64,000 bases of DNA, taken from NCBI RefSeq assembly GCF_003254705.1, contig NZ_QFYR01000002.1:496001-560000 (forward strand), written 5' to 3'. Origin of the DNA: Phenylobacterium deserti (GTDB lineage: Bacteria > Pseudomonadota > Alphaproteobacteria > Caulobacterales > Caulobacteraceae). Shown here one piece after another: positions 26,846 through 38,432 of the stretch. The notes below the pieces were generated by a model. The model was given only the letters and a program-made list of their open reading frames with translations, ran no database searches and had not been told where the DNA came from. Within the stretch, counting starts at the first letter, position 1; every line of letters starts with the position of its first letter. Both the position numbers and the translations under genes were made by a program.

Positions 26846-28297
26846 ATGGAGATCGAGTTCGTTGCGGCCCAGGCCGCCGTGCAGCCCAGGACCGCTGTGG
26901 CCCGCGTGGTGTTCGAAGGCCAGTCGCTTGAGGGCGCGCTCGCCAGGGCGAAGGCGGCGAGCCGTTTCACGGGCGCGAAGGGGCAAACCCTTGAACTTCT
27001 CGCCCCGGAAGGCGAGGCCGCCGAACGGATCGTGCTGGTGGGAGCCGGCAAGGCTGAAAGCTTCGACGCTCTGGCTGCCGAGCATGCCGCCTCCAGCGCC
27101 TATAGCGCGCTGAAGCTGTCCGGACTGGAAGCCATCCGCGTAGAGCTGCCGACCGACGATGTGGATCTTGCCGCGCGCGCGGCGCTGGGCCTGCGTCTCG
27201 CCAGCTATCGGTTCGACAAGTACCGGACGAAAGAGCCCGCTGAGAAGAAGCCTTCCCTTCAGCGCGCCCAGGTGGTCGCCGCCGACGCCGACGGCGCCTT
27301 GGCGGCGTTCGCCCCATTGTCGGCTCTGGCCAACGCCGTGGCGTTCAGCCGTGATCTGGTGTCCGAGCCGGCGAACATTCTTTACCCAGTCGAGTTCGCC
27401 CGCCGGTTGCGTGAGCTCGAGCGTCTGGGTCTGGAAGTCGAGATCCTGGGCGAAGCCGAAATGGCCAAGCTCGGCATGGGCAGCCTGCTCGGCGTGGGGC
27501 AGGGCAGTGTCCGTGAAAGCCAGCTGGTGGTCATGCGCTGGAACGGCGCGGACGACCCCAACGCCCAGCCGGTGGCCTTCGTCGGCAAGGGCGTGTGCTT
27601 CGACACCGGCGGCATCTCCATCAAGCCCGCCGAGGGCATGGAGGACATGAAGTGGGACATGGGCGGCGCGGCCGCCGTGTCCGGCCTCATGCACGTTCTC
27701 GCTGGCCGCAAGGCCAAGGTGAATGCGATCGGCATCGTCGGGCTGGTCGAGAATATGCCGGACGGCAACGCCCAGCGTCCGGGCGACGTGGTCACCTCCA
27801 TGTCGGGGCAGACCATCGAGGTGATCAACACTGACGCCGAAGGCCGCCTCGTGCTGGCCGACGCCATCTGGTACTGCCAGGACCGCTTCAAGCCGAAGTT
27901 CATGGTGGACCTCGCCACTCTGACCGGCGCGATCATCATCAGCCTGGGCAATGACTATGCCGGGCTGTTCTCCAACAACGACGAGCTCGCCGCGAACCTG
28001 CTGCAGGCCTCGCAGACCGAAGGTGAGCCTCTGTGGCGCATGCCGCTCCCTGAGCAGTACAACAAGCAGCTCGACAGCATGATCGCCGATATGAAGAACA
28101 TCGGCGGCCGCCCGGCGGGCTCCATTACCGCGGCGCTGTTCATCCAAAAGTTCGTCAACGGCGTGCCGTGGGCCCACCTCGACATCGCTTCGACCGCCTG
28201 GAAGAAGCCTTCCAGCGTGCCGACCATTCCGGACGGCGCGACGGGCTATGGCGTGCGGCTGCTGAACCGCATGGTCCAGGAGAAGTACGAGGGCTGA
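26846..28297 (+). CDS. pepA: Leucyl aminopeptidase (M17)
   Basis: This cytoplasmic two-metal exopeptidase removes N-terminal residues from peptides. The 483-residue protein has the M17 signature [16 protein letters not shown], the metal-ligand segment [17 protein letters not shown], and the [10 protein letters not shown] block. The N-terminal 160 residues are the variable domain. The ATG at 26846 (MEIEFVAAQ) is chosen over an upstream in-frame ATG because the extra 28 residues look non-coding. holC starts one base after its stop, as in many proteobacteria. Confidence 0.95.
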   Translation: MEIEFVAAQAAVQPRTAVARVVFEGQSLEGALARAKAASRFTGAKGQTLELLAPEGEAAERIVLVGAGKAESFDALAAEHAASSAYSALKLSGLEAIRVELPTDDVDLAARAALGLRLASYRFDKYRTKEPAEKKPSLQRAQVVAADADGALAAFAPLSALANAVAFSRDLVSEPANILYPVEFARRLRELERLGLEVEILGEAEMAKLGMGSLLGVGQGSVRESQLVVMRWNGADDPNAQPVAFVGKGVCFDTGGISIKPAEGMEDMKWDMGGAAAVSGLMHVLAGRKAKVNAIGIVGLVENMPDGNAQRPGDVVTSMSGQTIEVINTDAEGRLVLADAIWYCQDRFKPKFMVDLATLTGAIIISLGNDYAGLFSNNDELAANLLQASQTEGEPLWRMPLPEQYNKQLDSMIADMKNIGGRPAGSITAALFIQKFVNGVPWAHLDIASTAWKKPSSVPTIPDGATGYGVRLLNRMVQEKYEG

Positions 28298-28298
28298 G

Positions 28299-28745
28299 GT
28301 GACGGAGGTCTGGTTCTACCACCTGGAACGCACCGGGCTGGATCAGGCCTTGCCCGAGCTGTTGGAGAAGACGCTGCAGCGGGGCTGGAAAGCCCTGGTG
28401 CGAACTCCGACAGCTGAGCGGATCGAGCACCTGGACGGCTGGCTGTGGAGCTATCGCGACGATAGTTTCCTGCCGCATGCGCCGGCCGCCGAGCCGAACG
28501 CAGCGCGTCAGCCGATCCTGCTCACGACCGAGCAGGACAACCCAAATGCCGCCGATGCTCTGTTCCTGATCGACGGCGCCGAGCTGGGCGATCTGGATGG
28601 CTTCGCACGCTGCGTCGTGCTCTTCGACGGCGGCGATGCGCAACAGCTCGCGCTCGCGCGCAGCCAGTGGACCCAGGTGAAAGCAAAGGGGCATGCCGCC
28701 TCGTATTGGCGGCAGAAGGAGCGGGGATGGGAAAAGCAGGCTTGA
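28299..28745 (+). CDS. holC: DNA polymerase III chi subunit
   Basis: The chi subunit links the clamp loader to single-strand binding protein. The 148-residue protein begins at a GTG (TEVWFYHLERTGLDQALPELLEKTLQRGWKALVR), the conserved chi opening, with LDGWLWSYRDDSFLPH and a TEQDNPNAADALFLIDG block that carries the fold. Length is normal. Its start lies one base after the pepA stop. The final codons overlap the start of the next, lipoprotein, gene by 19 bases. Confidence is high from length, motifs and the pepA neighbour. Confidence 0.92.
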   Translation: MTEVWFYHLERTGLDQALPELLEKTLQRGWKALVRTPTAERIEHLDGWLWSYRDDSFLPHAPAAEPNAARQPILLTTEQDNPNAADALFLIDGAELGDLDGFARCVVLFDGGDAQQLALARSQWTQVKAKGHAASYWRQKERGWEKQA

Positions 28746-29071
28746 AGCGGGCTTCCGCACTCTGTGGTGTTCTGTTGCTGTCGGCGTGTGCGGCGCCCGC
28801 CGCCCCGCCTGCACCAGCGCCGGCTCCGCCCCCGGTAGCCGCTGCGCCCACGGCGCCGCCGCGTCCCGCGACTCCACCGGACAGTTGCGGCGCGGCAGCC
28901 AGTCAGCACCTCGTGGGGCGCAATCGAAGCGAAATTCCGATCCCGGTCTCTCCGGATCGTCAGCGTGTCGCCTGCACCACCTGCCCGGTGACCCAGGACT
29001 TCAGAGCAGACCGGCTGAACTTCTTCTTCGACGCCGACACTGGCGTGATCCGGGAGATCCGCTGCGGCTAG
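28727..29071 (+). CDS. I78-family peptidase-inhibitor lipoprotein
   Basis: The 114-residue product has a lipoprotein signal peptide ending in the lipobox LLSAC, with the modified cysteine at position 21. A Pro/Ala-rich linker of about 30 residues follows. The rest resembles inhibitor family I78: DSCGAAASQHLVGRN, then FRADRLNFFFDADTGVIREIRCG, with the conserved RLN, D-x-G and terminal CG and a likely disulfide between the first and last cysteines. Known I78 members inhibit serine proteases. Here it is probably anchored in the outer or inner membrane. The ATG at 28727 has AAGGAG upstream and overlaps the end of holC. Confidence 0.82.
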   Translation: MGKAGLKRASALCGVLLLSACAAPAAPPAPAPAPPPVAAAPTAPPRPATPPDSCGAAASQHLVGRNRSEIPIPVSPDRQRVACTTCPVTQDFRADRLNFFFDADTGVIREIRCG

Positions 29072-29078
29072 ACAGCCG

Positions 29079-30680
29079 CTATGCGGCGCTGTTCTCGCTA
29101 AGGGCGCGTTCGACACCTTCCACCAGGGTTTGCGGCGTCACGGGTTTGGCGATGTGGACGTCGGCGCCTGCTTGCACCGCCTGTTGGCGGTGGTGCTCCA
29201 TTGCGTTGGCGCTGAGCACCGCGATAGGCGTGCGGCGTCGCTGCTCAGTTCGCTCCAGCTCGCGCATGTGCTGGATGGCGGTCAGGCCGTCCATGACAGG
29301 CATTTGCATGTCCATCAGGACGACATCGAAGTCGCTTTCCCGCCAGGCTTCCAGGCCCAGCGCGCCGTTGTCGGCGACCTCCAGTTCAACACCGTATTGC
29401 TCGAGGATCAGGGCGACCACGCGCTGGTTCACCGGGTTGTCCTCCACCAGGAGGATGCGCAGCCGTTCCGGCCCGTCCGCTTCGCCCACATGCGCGGCCT
29501 CGGTGACGGGCTGCTCGTCCGCCACGCGCGGCAGCGGCAATCGCACCTCGAAAGTGCTGCCTTCGCCAGGCTTGGACCGGGCCGTAATCGTTCCGCCCAT
29601 TAGATCCACAAGCGATTTGCTGATCGAAAGACCTAGCCCGGTGCCGCCATACTTGCGGGTGATGCCCGCGTCGGCCTGCTGGAACCGCCGAAAGAGCGTA
29701 TCGCCGACGATCTCGTCGAAGCCGATGCCCGTGTCGGCTACACGGAAAACCAGCTCACCAGCTTCTCCAAGCGTGACCGTGACCCGGATCTCGCCCTGTT
29801 CCGTGAACTTGACGGCGTTAGATGTCAGATTGCCGAGCACCTGCTTGAGACGCACCGCATCGCCTAGGTAGCGGCCAAAGACTTCCGGAGCGGCGTCGAG
29901 CTGGAACACGAGGCCTTTCTCGTCCGCTCGGAGGCGGGTCATCTCCACCACGCCTCCGATCTCTGTTTGTAGATCGAACGGGTGCGCCTCGAGACTGAGG
30001 CCGCCGGCCTGCACCTTCGACAGGTCAAGGATGTCGGAGACGATCCGCTCCAGCATGCCGCCGGACGACTGGATCATGCCCACCATCTCGCGCTGGCGCG
30101 CCGTTAGCTCGGTCCGGGCGAGTACCCCGGCTACCCCCAGCACGCCGTTCAGCGGCGTCCGGATCTCATGGCTGATATTGGCCAGGAAGTCGGCCTTGAC
30201 CCGAGCGGCTTCCTCGGCGGCCATGCGGGCCTTCGGGACCTCCGCCTCATAGGCGCGCTTGGCGGCCGCGCGCCAGAGCGCCATGTGGATCGCGCCCGGT
30301 CGCCCCTGTCTGTCTGCTTCCTGGACCGCGTTCAGCATGATCGGCACGCGCTCGCCGTCCTGGCGGACAAGATCCAGGGCGAGTTCCTCGACCCGCCCGG
30401 ACAGGGCGAGCTCCTGTTGGAGCCGGGTCTGAAGGAAGATGCGCCCAGCGACGCTCAGCAACCCCTGGAACTTGATGGGCGCGGAGTCGTCGGTCACACC
30501 GACCATGTTATAGAAATAGGCGTTGGCGCTGAGCACGACGAAGTTGCGGTCGAGCTTCAGCAGGCCGCAGGGAGCCAGGTCGTACAGCTCCGTCTCTCCG
30601 GGGGACGTGCGGTTCGACAAAGGCAGGTCAGGCGGCGGCGCGCGCCGCGTTCGCGCCAGCGAAGTCGGCGATTGCCGCAA
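29079..30680 (-). CDS. PAS-domain hybrid histidine kinase/response regulator
   Basis: This soluble hybrid kinase of about 533 residues has no membrane segment. A PAS-type sensor domain covers about 30-135 (LYDLAPCGLLKLDRNFVVLSAN). The dimerisation domain has FLANISHEIRTPLNG with phospho-acceptor His171. The ATPase domain has the N box with Asn288, G1 DTGIG and G2 GTGLGLS. A receiver domain starts near 408, with acidic E413/D414, phospho-acceptor Asp457 in LMDMQMP, and Lys512. It is immediately downstream of an RsbQ/KAI2-like hydrolase. Partners beyond it (Hpt, output regulator) are not nearby. The start is uncertain: the longest is a TTG at 30680, overlapping the hydrolase by 53 bases, and another TTG at 30620 avoids overlap. 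Confidence 0.85.
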   Translation of the reverse strand: MRQSPTSLARTRRAPPPDLPLSNRTSPGETELYDLAPCGLLKLDRNFVVLSANAYFYNMVGVTDDSAPIKFQGLLSVAGRIFLQTRLQQELALSGRVEELALDLVRQDGERVPIMLNAVQEADRQGRPGAIHMALWRAAAKRAYEAEVPKARMAAEEAARVKADFLANISHEIRTPLNGVLGVAGVLARTELTARQREMVGMIQSSGGMLERIVSDILDLSKVQAGGLSLEAHPFDLQTEIGGVVEMTRLRADEKGLVFQLDAAPEVFGRYLGDAVRLKQVLGNLTSNAVKFTEQGEIRVTVTLGEAGELVFRVADTGIGFDEIVGDTLFRRFQQADAGITRKYGGTGLGLSISKSLVDLMGGTITARSKPGEGSTFEVRLPLPRVADEQPVTEAAHVGEADGPERLRILLVEDNPVNQRVVALILEQYGVELEVADNGALGLEAWRESDFDVVLMDMQMPVMDGLTAIQHMRELERTEQRRRTPIAVLSANAMEHHRQQAVQAGADVHIAKPVTPQTLVEGVERALSENSAA

Positions 30681-31440
30681 TCACCTCGTCGGGTGCGCTC
30701 ATGTGCGGGCAGTGTCCCACGGCGTCGAGCACCAGGCGGCGGCTGCCGGCGATGGCCTGGTGCACATAGGCGCCCACCTCGGGCGGAGCGAGGCTGTCCT
30801 CGGCGCATTCCACAATCAAGGTGGAGGTCGTCACCTGTCGGTATTCGGCTCGGTGATCGGACTTGAACGTCGCTCGGGCGAACTCCTTGGCGATCACAGG
30901 ATCGATGCTGCAGACGCTGTCGCGCCATTCTTCTTGCAGGTCCGGTTCGCGCTGGGCGAACAGCACCGGCGACATCAGGGCCGACCAGTCGAGGGTGTTC
31001 TTGTCCATCAGGTCGAGCAACTCGTCGATGTCGCCTTCGCCGAAGCCGCCATGGTAGGTGTCGGTATTGGCATACCGTGGCGAAGGGCAGATCAGCACCA
31101 GTTTGGCGAACAGGTCGGGGCGTTGCACCGCCGCCAACACGCCGATGGTGGCGCTTACCGAATGACCTACGAAGATCAGATCGTCACAAGCGAGCGCTTC
31201 GCAGATCTCGACCACGTCGGCGGCGTAGCCTTGCAGTGATCCGTACTTCGCCGAGGTGTAGGCGCTGAAGTCCGAGCGCCCGGCGCCCACGTGGTCGAAG
31301 AGCACGACGCGACCATTGGCGAAAAAAGCCTGAGCCACGTGCCGCCACATCGTCTGATCGCAGCCGAAGCCGTGCGAAAACACGAAGGTTGGGCCAGTAC
31401 CGCCCTGGATGACGACGTTGTTGCGCGCGAACACGTCCAC
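30628..31440 (-). CDS. RsbQ/KAI2-like alpha/beta hydrolase
   Basis: The 270-residue protein begins at the GTG at 31440 (MDVFARNNVV), which has AGGAG upstream; the open frame extends further but without coding character. It has the RsbQ/D14/KAI2 features: FSHGFGCDQTMWRHV for the oxyanion region, nucleophile Ser94 in VGHSVSATIG, Asp215 in ECAEDSLAPP, and His243 in VGHCPHMS. This hydrolase type pairs with a PAS-domain signalling protein in Bacillus, where RsbQ supports the PAS phosphatase RsbP. The neighbouring PAS hybrid kinase suggests that it makes or processes a small ligand for the PAS domain. The ligand is unknown. Confidence 0.88.
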   Translation of the reverse strand: MDVFARNNVVIQGGTGPTFVFSHGFGCDQTMWRHVAQAFFANGRVVLFDHVGAGRSDFSAYTSAKYGSLQGYAADVVEICEALACDDLIFVGHSVSATIGVLAAVQRPDLFAKLVLICPSPRYANTDTYHGGFGEGDIDELLDLMDKNTLDWSALMSPVLFAQREPDLQEEWRDSVCSIDPVIAKEFARATFKSDHRAEYRQVTTSTLIVECAEDSLAPPEVGAYVHQAIAGSRRLVLDAVGHCPHMSAPDEVIAAIADFAGANAARAAA

Positions 31441-31514
31441 GGGCGGTCTCCTGACTGAGAGACAGTTCCTTATCCGAGCAAGTCTAAAGAACTCTGAACG
31501 CCTCGCGCGATTCT

Positions 31515-32747
31515 TCAGCCAGGGATCTTCATGCCCAGGTCGCGCAGCACCTGGAACCACGCGGCGCGGCCCTTGTCCCGGTCGAACAACTCCACAGCCT
31601 TCTCACGCGCCGCCGCCCGCAGAGGCGCGCTGACCTCCGGGTTCCGGCATGCTTCGATCAAGGCTGATGCGAGAGCGTCGTGGTCGAAGAATGGGAGGAG
31701 CCTGCCGTTCACGCCATCTTCGATAGCATCACGCAGCGGTGCGGTGTCCGACCCGATGACGTAGCAGCCGCTCGCCATCGCTTCAGACAAGGACCACGAA
31801 AGCACGAACGGGTAGGTGTAGTAGACGTGAGCCGTCGACAGCCGCAGCGCGGCGAGCATCCGCTCGTGCGGCACACGTCCCAGGAAGTGCACGCGGGCTG
31901 GGTCGAACTCGACGCCCTCGAAGCAGACTTCCTTCCAGGTCTTTCCGCCGGGCGCATCGCCGCCATAGCCGCTGCGGCCTTCCTGACCGATCACGATCAC
32001 CTGCGCATTGGGGATTTCGCGCAGCAGCCGCGGCAAGGCGCGGGCGAAGATGTGCAGGCCCCTGAGCGGCTCCATCTTGTTGTTGATGTGGGTGATCACC
32101 GGCGTTCCCGGCTGGATGACCCGACCGTCGTCCAGCGCGAACGGCGCGGCCGCCCCAGGCGTGATCGTCTGAACGTCGATCCCCTCATGGATGACCCGGG
32201 TCTTTTCGCGGAACACGGGGGGCAGGGATGAGCGCTGGAATTCCGTAGGAGCCACGATGGCGTCTGCGTCCGTGTAGGCGAGGGACATGACCGCGTTCTT
32301 CGCCTTCACGCGGATTGTGCCTTCTTCATCCTGCGCGGCGCTGAACTCGGGATCGAACCCGACGTCCATGCCGCGTGCGTGGTAGAAGAACTCCGCGAAC
32401 AGAGCCTGGCGGGCGTTCGGAAAGACGTCCTTCAGCAACGACGTCTCGCCCCAGCCGGCATGGCCGATGATCACTTCCGGCTCCATGCCCTTGTCCTGGA
32501 ACGCCTTGGCGGCGCGCCAGGCGGCGCGGCCACGCAGAAGGTCGGCCTCCGCGCGGGTGGCGATTTGCAGGATGTCCTTGGTGGTGCCGCGGGATAGCCG
32601 GTAGCGGGCCGACAACACGCCTTCGAGCCCGCGGGCGTTTTCCGATCCGATGGCCATGCATCGGATGTCGCGCTTCACCAGGGCCGCGGCCAGGTCGCGG
32701 AACTGGGCCGGAAAGTTGTTGTGAACGAAGAGAACGCCTCGAGCCAT
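31515..32747 (-). CDS. GT4-family glycosyltransferase
   Basis: The 410-residue protein has the GT-B fold. Its N-terminal half (ARGVLFVHNNFPAQFRDL to about 190) resembles the acceptor-binding domain of glycosyltransferase family 4, and the second half has the donor region with QVIVIGQEG, DPARVHFLGRVPHERMLAAL and SLSEAMASGCYVIGSDTAPLRDAIEDG; the last contains the conserved glutamate that contacts the sugar nucleotide. Substrates cannot be inferred. No polysaccharide operon is adjacent: neighbours are the hydrolase gene upstream and a winged-helix gene downstream on the same strand. A cytoplasmic enzyme acting at the inner membrane is likely. Confidence 0.85.
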   Translation of the reverse strand: MARGVLFVHNNFPAQFRDLAAALVKRDIRCMAIGSENARGLEGVLSARYRLSRGTTKDILQIATRAEADLLRGRAAWRAAKAFQDKGMEPEVIIGHAGWGETSLLKDVFPNARQALFAEFFYHARGMDVGFDPEFSAAQDEEGTIRVKAKNAVMSLAYTDADAIVAPTEFQRSSLPPVFREKTRVIHEGIDVQTITPGAAAPFALDDGRVIQPGTPVITHINNKMEPLRGLHIFARALPRLLREIPNAQVIVIGQEGRSGYGGDAPGGKTWKEVCFEGVEFDPARVHFLGRVPHERMLAALRLSTAHVYYTYPFVLSWSLSEAMASGCYVIGSDTAPLRDAIEDGVNGRLLPFFDHDALASALIEACRNPEVSAPLRAAAREKAVELFDRDKGRAAWFQVLRDLGMKIPG

Positions 32748-32778
32748 GGGCGCTTTCTGCCCGCGGGCCGGCGGCTTG

Positions 32779-33393
32779 TCACGCCTCGTCGGCTGCCCGT
32801 TCTGCGTAGGGAAGAACCGTCTGGTGATTGCGCACCGCCATGAGGAACAAGGACTCCCGGACGTCCGTCAGCATCCGCGAGGCAAGCGGCGTCAGCGCCA
32901 GGCTGTGATCCTCCCGCGCGATCCAGCCCGCTTCAATCAGCGCGCCCACCTTCCGACGGACTGTCTCCTTGGGGATCGACGTGGAGTCGGCAATTGAGCG
33001 CACGTTCGTCGTGAGGCTCGGGTAGCTCTGCACCTCGCCGTTCAGCACCTGCTCAAGAGTCATTCCGGCGATCCGCCGATCTTCGGCCGTGCGGAGCGCG
33101 ACCACCAAGATGATCAACAGGCTGTCGAGATCGCCGCCCGTGCGATCTCGGCCGACGTTCAGTACGTCCACCAGTGGAGTCAGGAGGTCCTTCGCGATCG
33201 ACGCGTAGTTCTCGCGAAGCAAGGGCACAATCGGCTGGGCCATGCTGCCTCCCGCCTCCACAACTTCGGCGCGCGCGTCTCGTTCCAGCAACCCCCAAGC
33301 CCGCAGCTTAAGATCGGGGGACAAGACACCAGGGTGCTTGACCATGAGAACAAAAGAGGAATAAGAACGAACCACGAACGGCTCAGCGGTCAT
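32779..33393 (-). CDS. Winged-helix DNA-binding-like protein
   Basis: The protein has up to 204 residues. A helix-turn-helix pattern at about 131-160 ([28 protein letters not shown]) is followed by a short wing (DHSLALTP), as in MarR/GntR-type winged helices. The first 110 residues are mostly helical and have no match that I recognise. A local regulator is the simplest reading. It is divergent from the 29-residue ORF and dnaE. The first ATG is at 33393; an alternative at 33345 would leave an AT-rich stretch (33351-33375) as promoter. Function unknown. Confidence 0.7.
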   Translation of the reverse strand: MTAEPFVVRSYSSFVLMVKHPGVLSPDLKLRAWGLLERDARAEVVEAGGSMAQPIVPLLRENYASIAKDLLTPLVDVLNVGRDRTGGDLDSLLIILVVALRTAEDRRIAGMTLEQVLNGEVQSYPSLTTNVRSIADSTSIPKETVRRKVGALIEAGWIAREDHSLALTPLASRMLTDVRESLFLMAVRNHQTVLPYAERAADEA

Positions 33394-33425
33394 CCACAGA
33401 ACCGCTCACAAGAGGGATGCGACAC

Positions 33426-33515
33426 ATGGTTCGTCTGGCTCGAGAATCGCTGGCCTTTGCCTCCGTGGCCAGCTTTGTCTGGATGATGTGTCAGGTGGCC
33501 AGCTACGTGGGCTGA
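33426..33515 (+). CDS. 29-residue membrane peptide upstream of dnaE
   Basis: A short ORF encodes [20 protein letters not shown] and continues to QVASYVG. A basic start is followed by one hydrophobic helix long enough to span the membrane. AGAGGG lies seven bases before its ATG. The stop is five bases before the preferred dnaE ATG, so the two may be translationally coupled. Short peptides of the type [13 protein letters not shown] are, to my recollection, scattered in alphaproteobacterial genomes as unnamed proteins; I cannot confirm it here. It could be a true microprotein or a leader peptide. It lies below the usual ORF length cut-off. Confidence 0.6.
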   Translation: MVRLARESLAFASVASFVWMMCQVASYVG

Positions 33516-33520
33516 CCGCC

Positions 33521-36991
<3,471 letters not shown>

Positions 36992-36994
36992 GCC

Positions 36995-37330
36995 CTAGAA
37001 GCGGGACTTGGGCTTGGCCGGCGCGGGCGTCTCGTACGCCTTGTAGGGCTTGAACGGCTCCTCGTCCGCCTTCGGCCCCAGAGGCGTCATGGGTTCGATC
37101 GGCTTGATCTCGGTCGTGGTGGTGCGGCGGGGCTGAACGCCAGGCGCTTGGCTGACGCCAGGGGCCTTGTGGGCTGGCTGCGGGCTAGGCGCGCCGAAGC
37201 CGCTCGGCTTGAACGTCCCGAAGCCGCCGGGTTTCTTGGAGCCGAAGCCGGTCTGCGCCTGGGCGGCGCCGGTTACGGTCACGGCGGCGACGGTCGCGCT
37301 CAGGGCGATCTTGATGCAGGTCTCACGCAT
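36995..37330 (-). CDS. Small exported protein of unknown function
   Basis: The 111-residue product has a signal peptide (MRETCIKIALSATVAAVTVTGAAQAQ, cleavage near residue 25). The mature part is rich in Pro, Gly and Lys, with GFGSKKPGGFGTFKPSGFGAPSP forming an imperfect GFG repeat, then EIKPIEPMTPLGPK and a YKAYETPAPAKPKSRF tail. It has no recognisable domain and is probably disordered and periplasmic. An in-frame extension to 37522 exists, but it would run across the rpsB leader and looks non-coding. Convergent with dnaE, three bases between stops. Confidence 0.65.
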   Translation of the reverse strand: MRETCIKIALSATVAAVTVTGAAQAQTGFGSKKPGGFGTFKPSGFGAPSPQPAHKAPGVSQAPGVQPRRTTTTEIKPIEPMTPLGPKADEEPFKPYKAYETPAPAKPKSRF

Positions 37331-37423
37331 AAGGTGAAGCTTCGCAGCTTGGCTTCGGCGCGGCAACCGTCGCGGCGGTTGCAATTTCGGCTCCGAGCCC
37401 TTATTTGCCCGCCTCATTCCACA

Positions 37424-37495
37424 CGCAGGCGTTTGGCGACGCGCGGGGAGACATCCCGCCGTTTCCATTCCGGTCCTCTTCGGAGGGTGCCTGCG
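37424..37495 (+). promoter_or_regulatory. Candidate three-way-junction leader RNA of rpsB
   Basis: In the rpsB 5' region, CGCAGGC (37424-37430) pairs with GCCTGCG (37489-37495), closing a junction. Inside are a GCGGG/CCCGC hairpin (37443-37447 with 37455-37459, seven-base loop) and a CCTC-TTCG-GAGG hairpin (37475-37486) with a very stable UUCG tetraloop. It ends 32 bases before the rpsB ATG. S2 is known to control its own operon through leader RNA in gammaproteobacteria, so this is a likely autoregulatory element, though of a different sequence. Covariation has not been tested. Confidence 0.6.
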
Positions 37496-37527
37496 GAGGT
37501 TCAACCGGAAGAAGGACAACAAAGCCG

Positions 37528-38334
37528 ATGGCTCTTCCCGAATTCTCCATGCGTCAGCTCCTGGAAGCCGGCGCGCACTTCGGTCACCAGACGCACCGCT
37601 GGAACCCGAAGATGGAACGCTACATCTTCGGTAGCCGCTCCAACATCCACATCATCGACCTGTCGCAGTCGATCCCGCTCCTGCACCAGGCTCTGGTGAA
37701 GGTTCGTGAAGTCGCCGCCGGCGGCGGCCGCATCCTGTTCGTCGGCACCAAGCGTCAGGCTTCCGAGCCGATCGCCACCGCCGCCAAGCGCTGCGCCCAG
37801 TACTACGTGAACCACCGTTGGCTGGGCGGCACGCTCACCAACTGGCGCACCGTTTCGGGCTCGATCCAGCGCCTGCGCGAACTGGAAGGCACCGTGACCG
37901 GCGAAGGCCAAGGCCGTTCCAAGAAGGAACTGCTGACCCTGACCCGCGAGAAGGACAAGCTCGACCTGTCCCTCGGCGGCATCAAGGACATGGGCGGCAT
38001 CCCGGACCTGATGTTCGTGATCGACACCAACAAGGAAGCGATCGCGATCCAGGAAGCCCGGAAGCTGAACATCCCGGTCATCGCGATCCTCGACACCAAC
38101 TGCGATCCGGACGGCATCACCTACCCGATCCCGGGCAACGATGACGCCGCGCGCGCGATCCAGCTGTACTGCGACCTGATGGCCGACGCGATCCTCGACG
38201 GTCTGGCCGCCGGCCAAGCCGCTTCGGGCGTCGACCTGGGCGCTTCGGAAGCTCCGGTCGAGCCGGCCCTGGCTCGCGAGCTGAGCCCGGAAGCCGCTCC
38301 GGCCGAAGAAGCCGCCGAGCAGCCGGCTCAGTAA
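37528..38334 (+). CDS. rpsB: 30S ribosomal protein S2
   Basis: S2 joins the small subunit late and is needed for S1 binding. The 268-residue protein begins [29 protein letters not shown], followed by the ribosomal S2 signatures [13 protein letters not shown] and [13 protein letters not shown], and [35 protein letters not shown]. An Ala/Glu-rich C-terminal tail of about 40 residues ([12 protein letters not shown]...EEAAEQPAQ) is typical of alphaproteobacterial S2. The ATG at 37528 has an AAGGA site upstream, and the reading frame's longer extension runs through the leader. tsf follows. Confidence 0.98.
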   Translation: MALPEFSMRQLLEAGAHFGHQTHRWNPKMERYIFGSRSNIHIIDLSQSIPLLHQALVKVREVAAGGGRILFVGTKRQASEPIATAAKRCAQYYVNHRWLGGTLTNWRTVSGSIQRLRELEGTVTGEGQGRSKKELLTLTREKDKLDLSLGGIKDMGGIPDLMFVIDTNKEAIAIQEARKLNIPVIAILDTNCDPDGITYPIPGNDDAARAIQLYCDLMADAILDGLAAGQAASGVDLGASEAPVEPALARELSPEAAPAEEAAEQPAQ

Positions 38335-38432
38335 GCCTTTCGGGGGACGTCGCGAGACGTTCGCTGAACTGATCGATCCTTTGGGCGGGCCTCGCGAGAG
38401 GTCCGCCCGTTTCAAACATGAAGGAGCTGACC

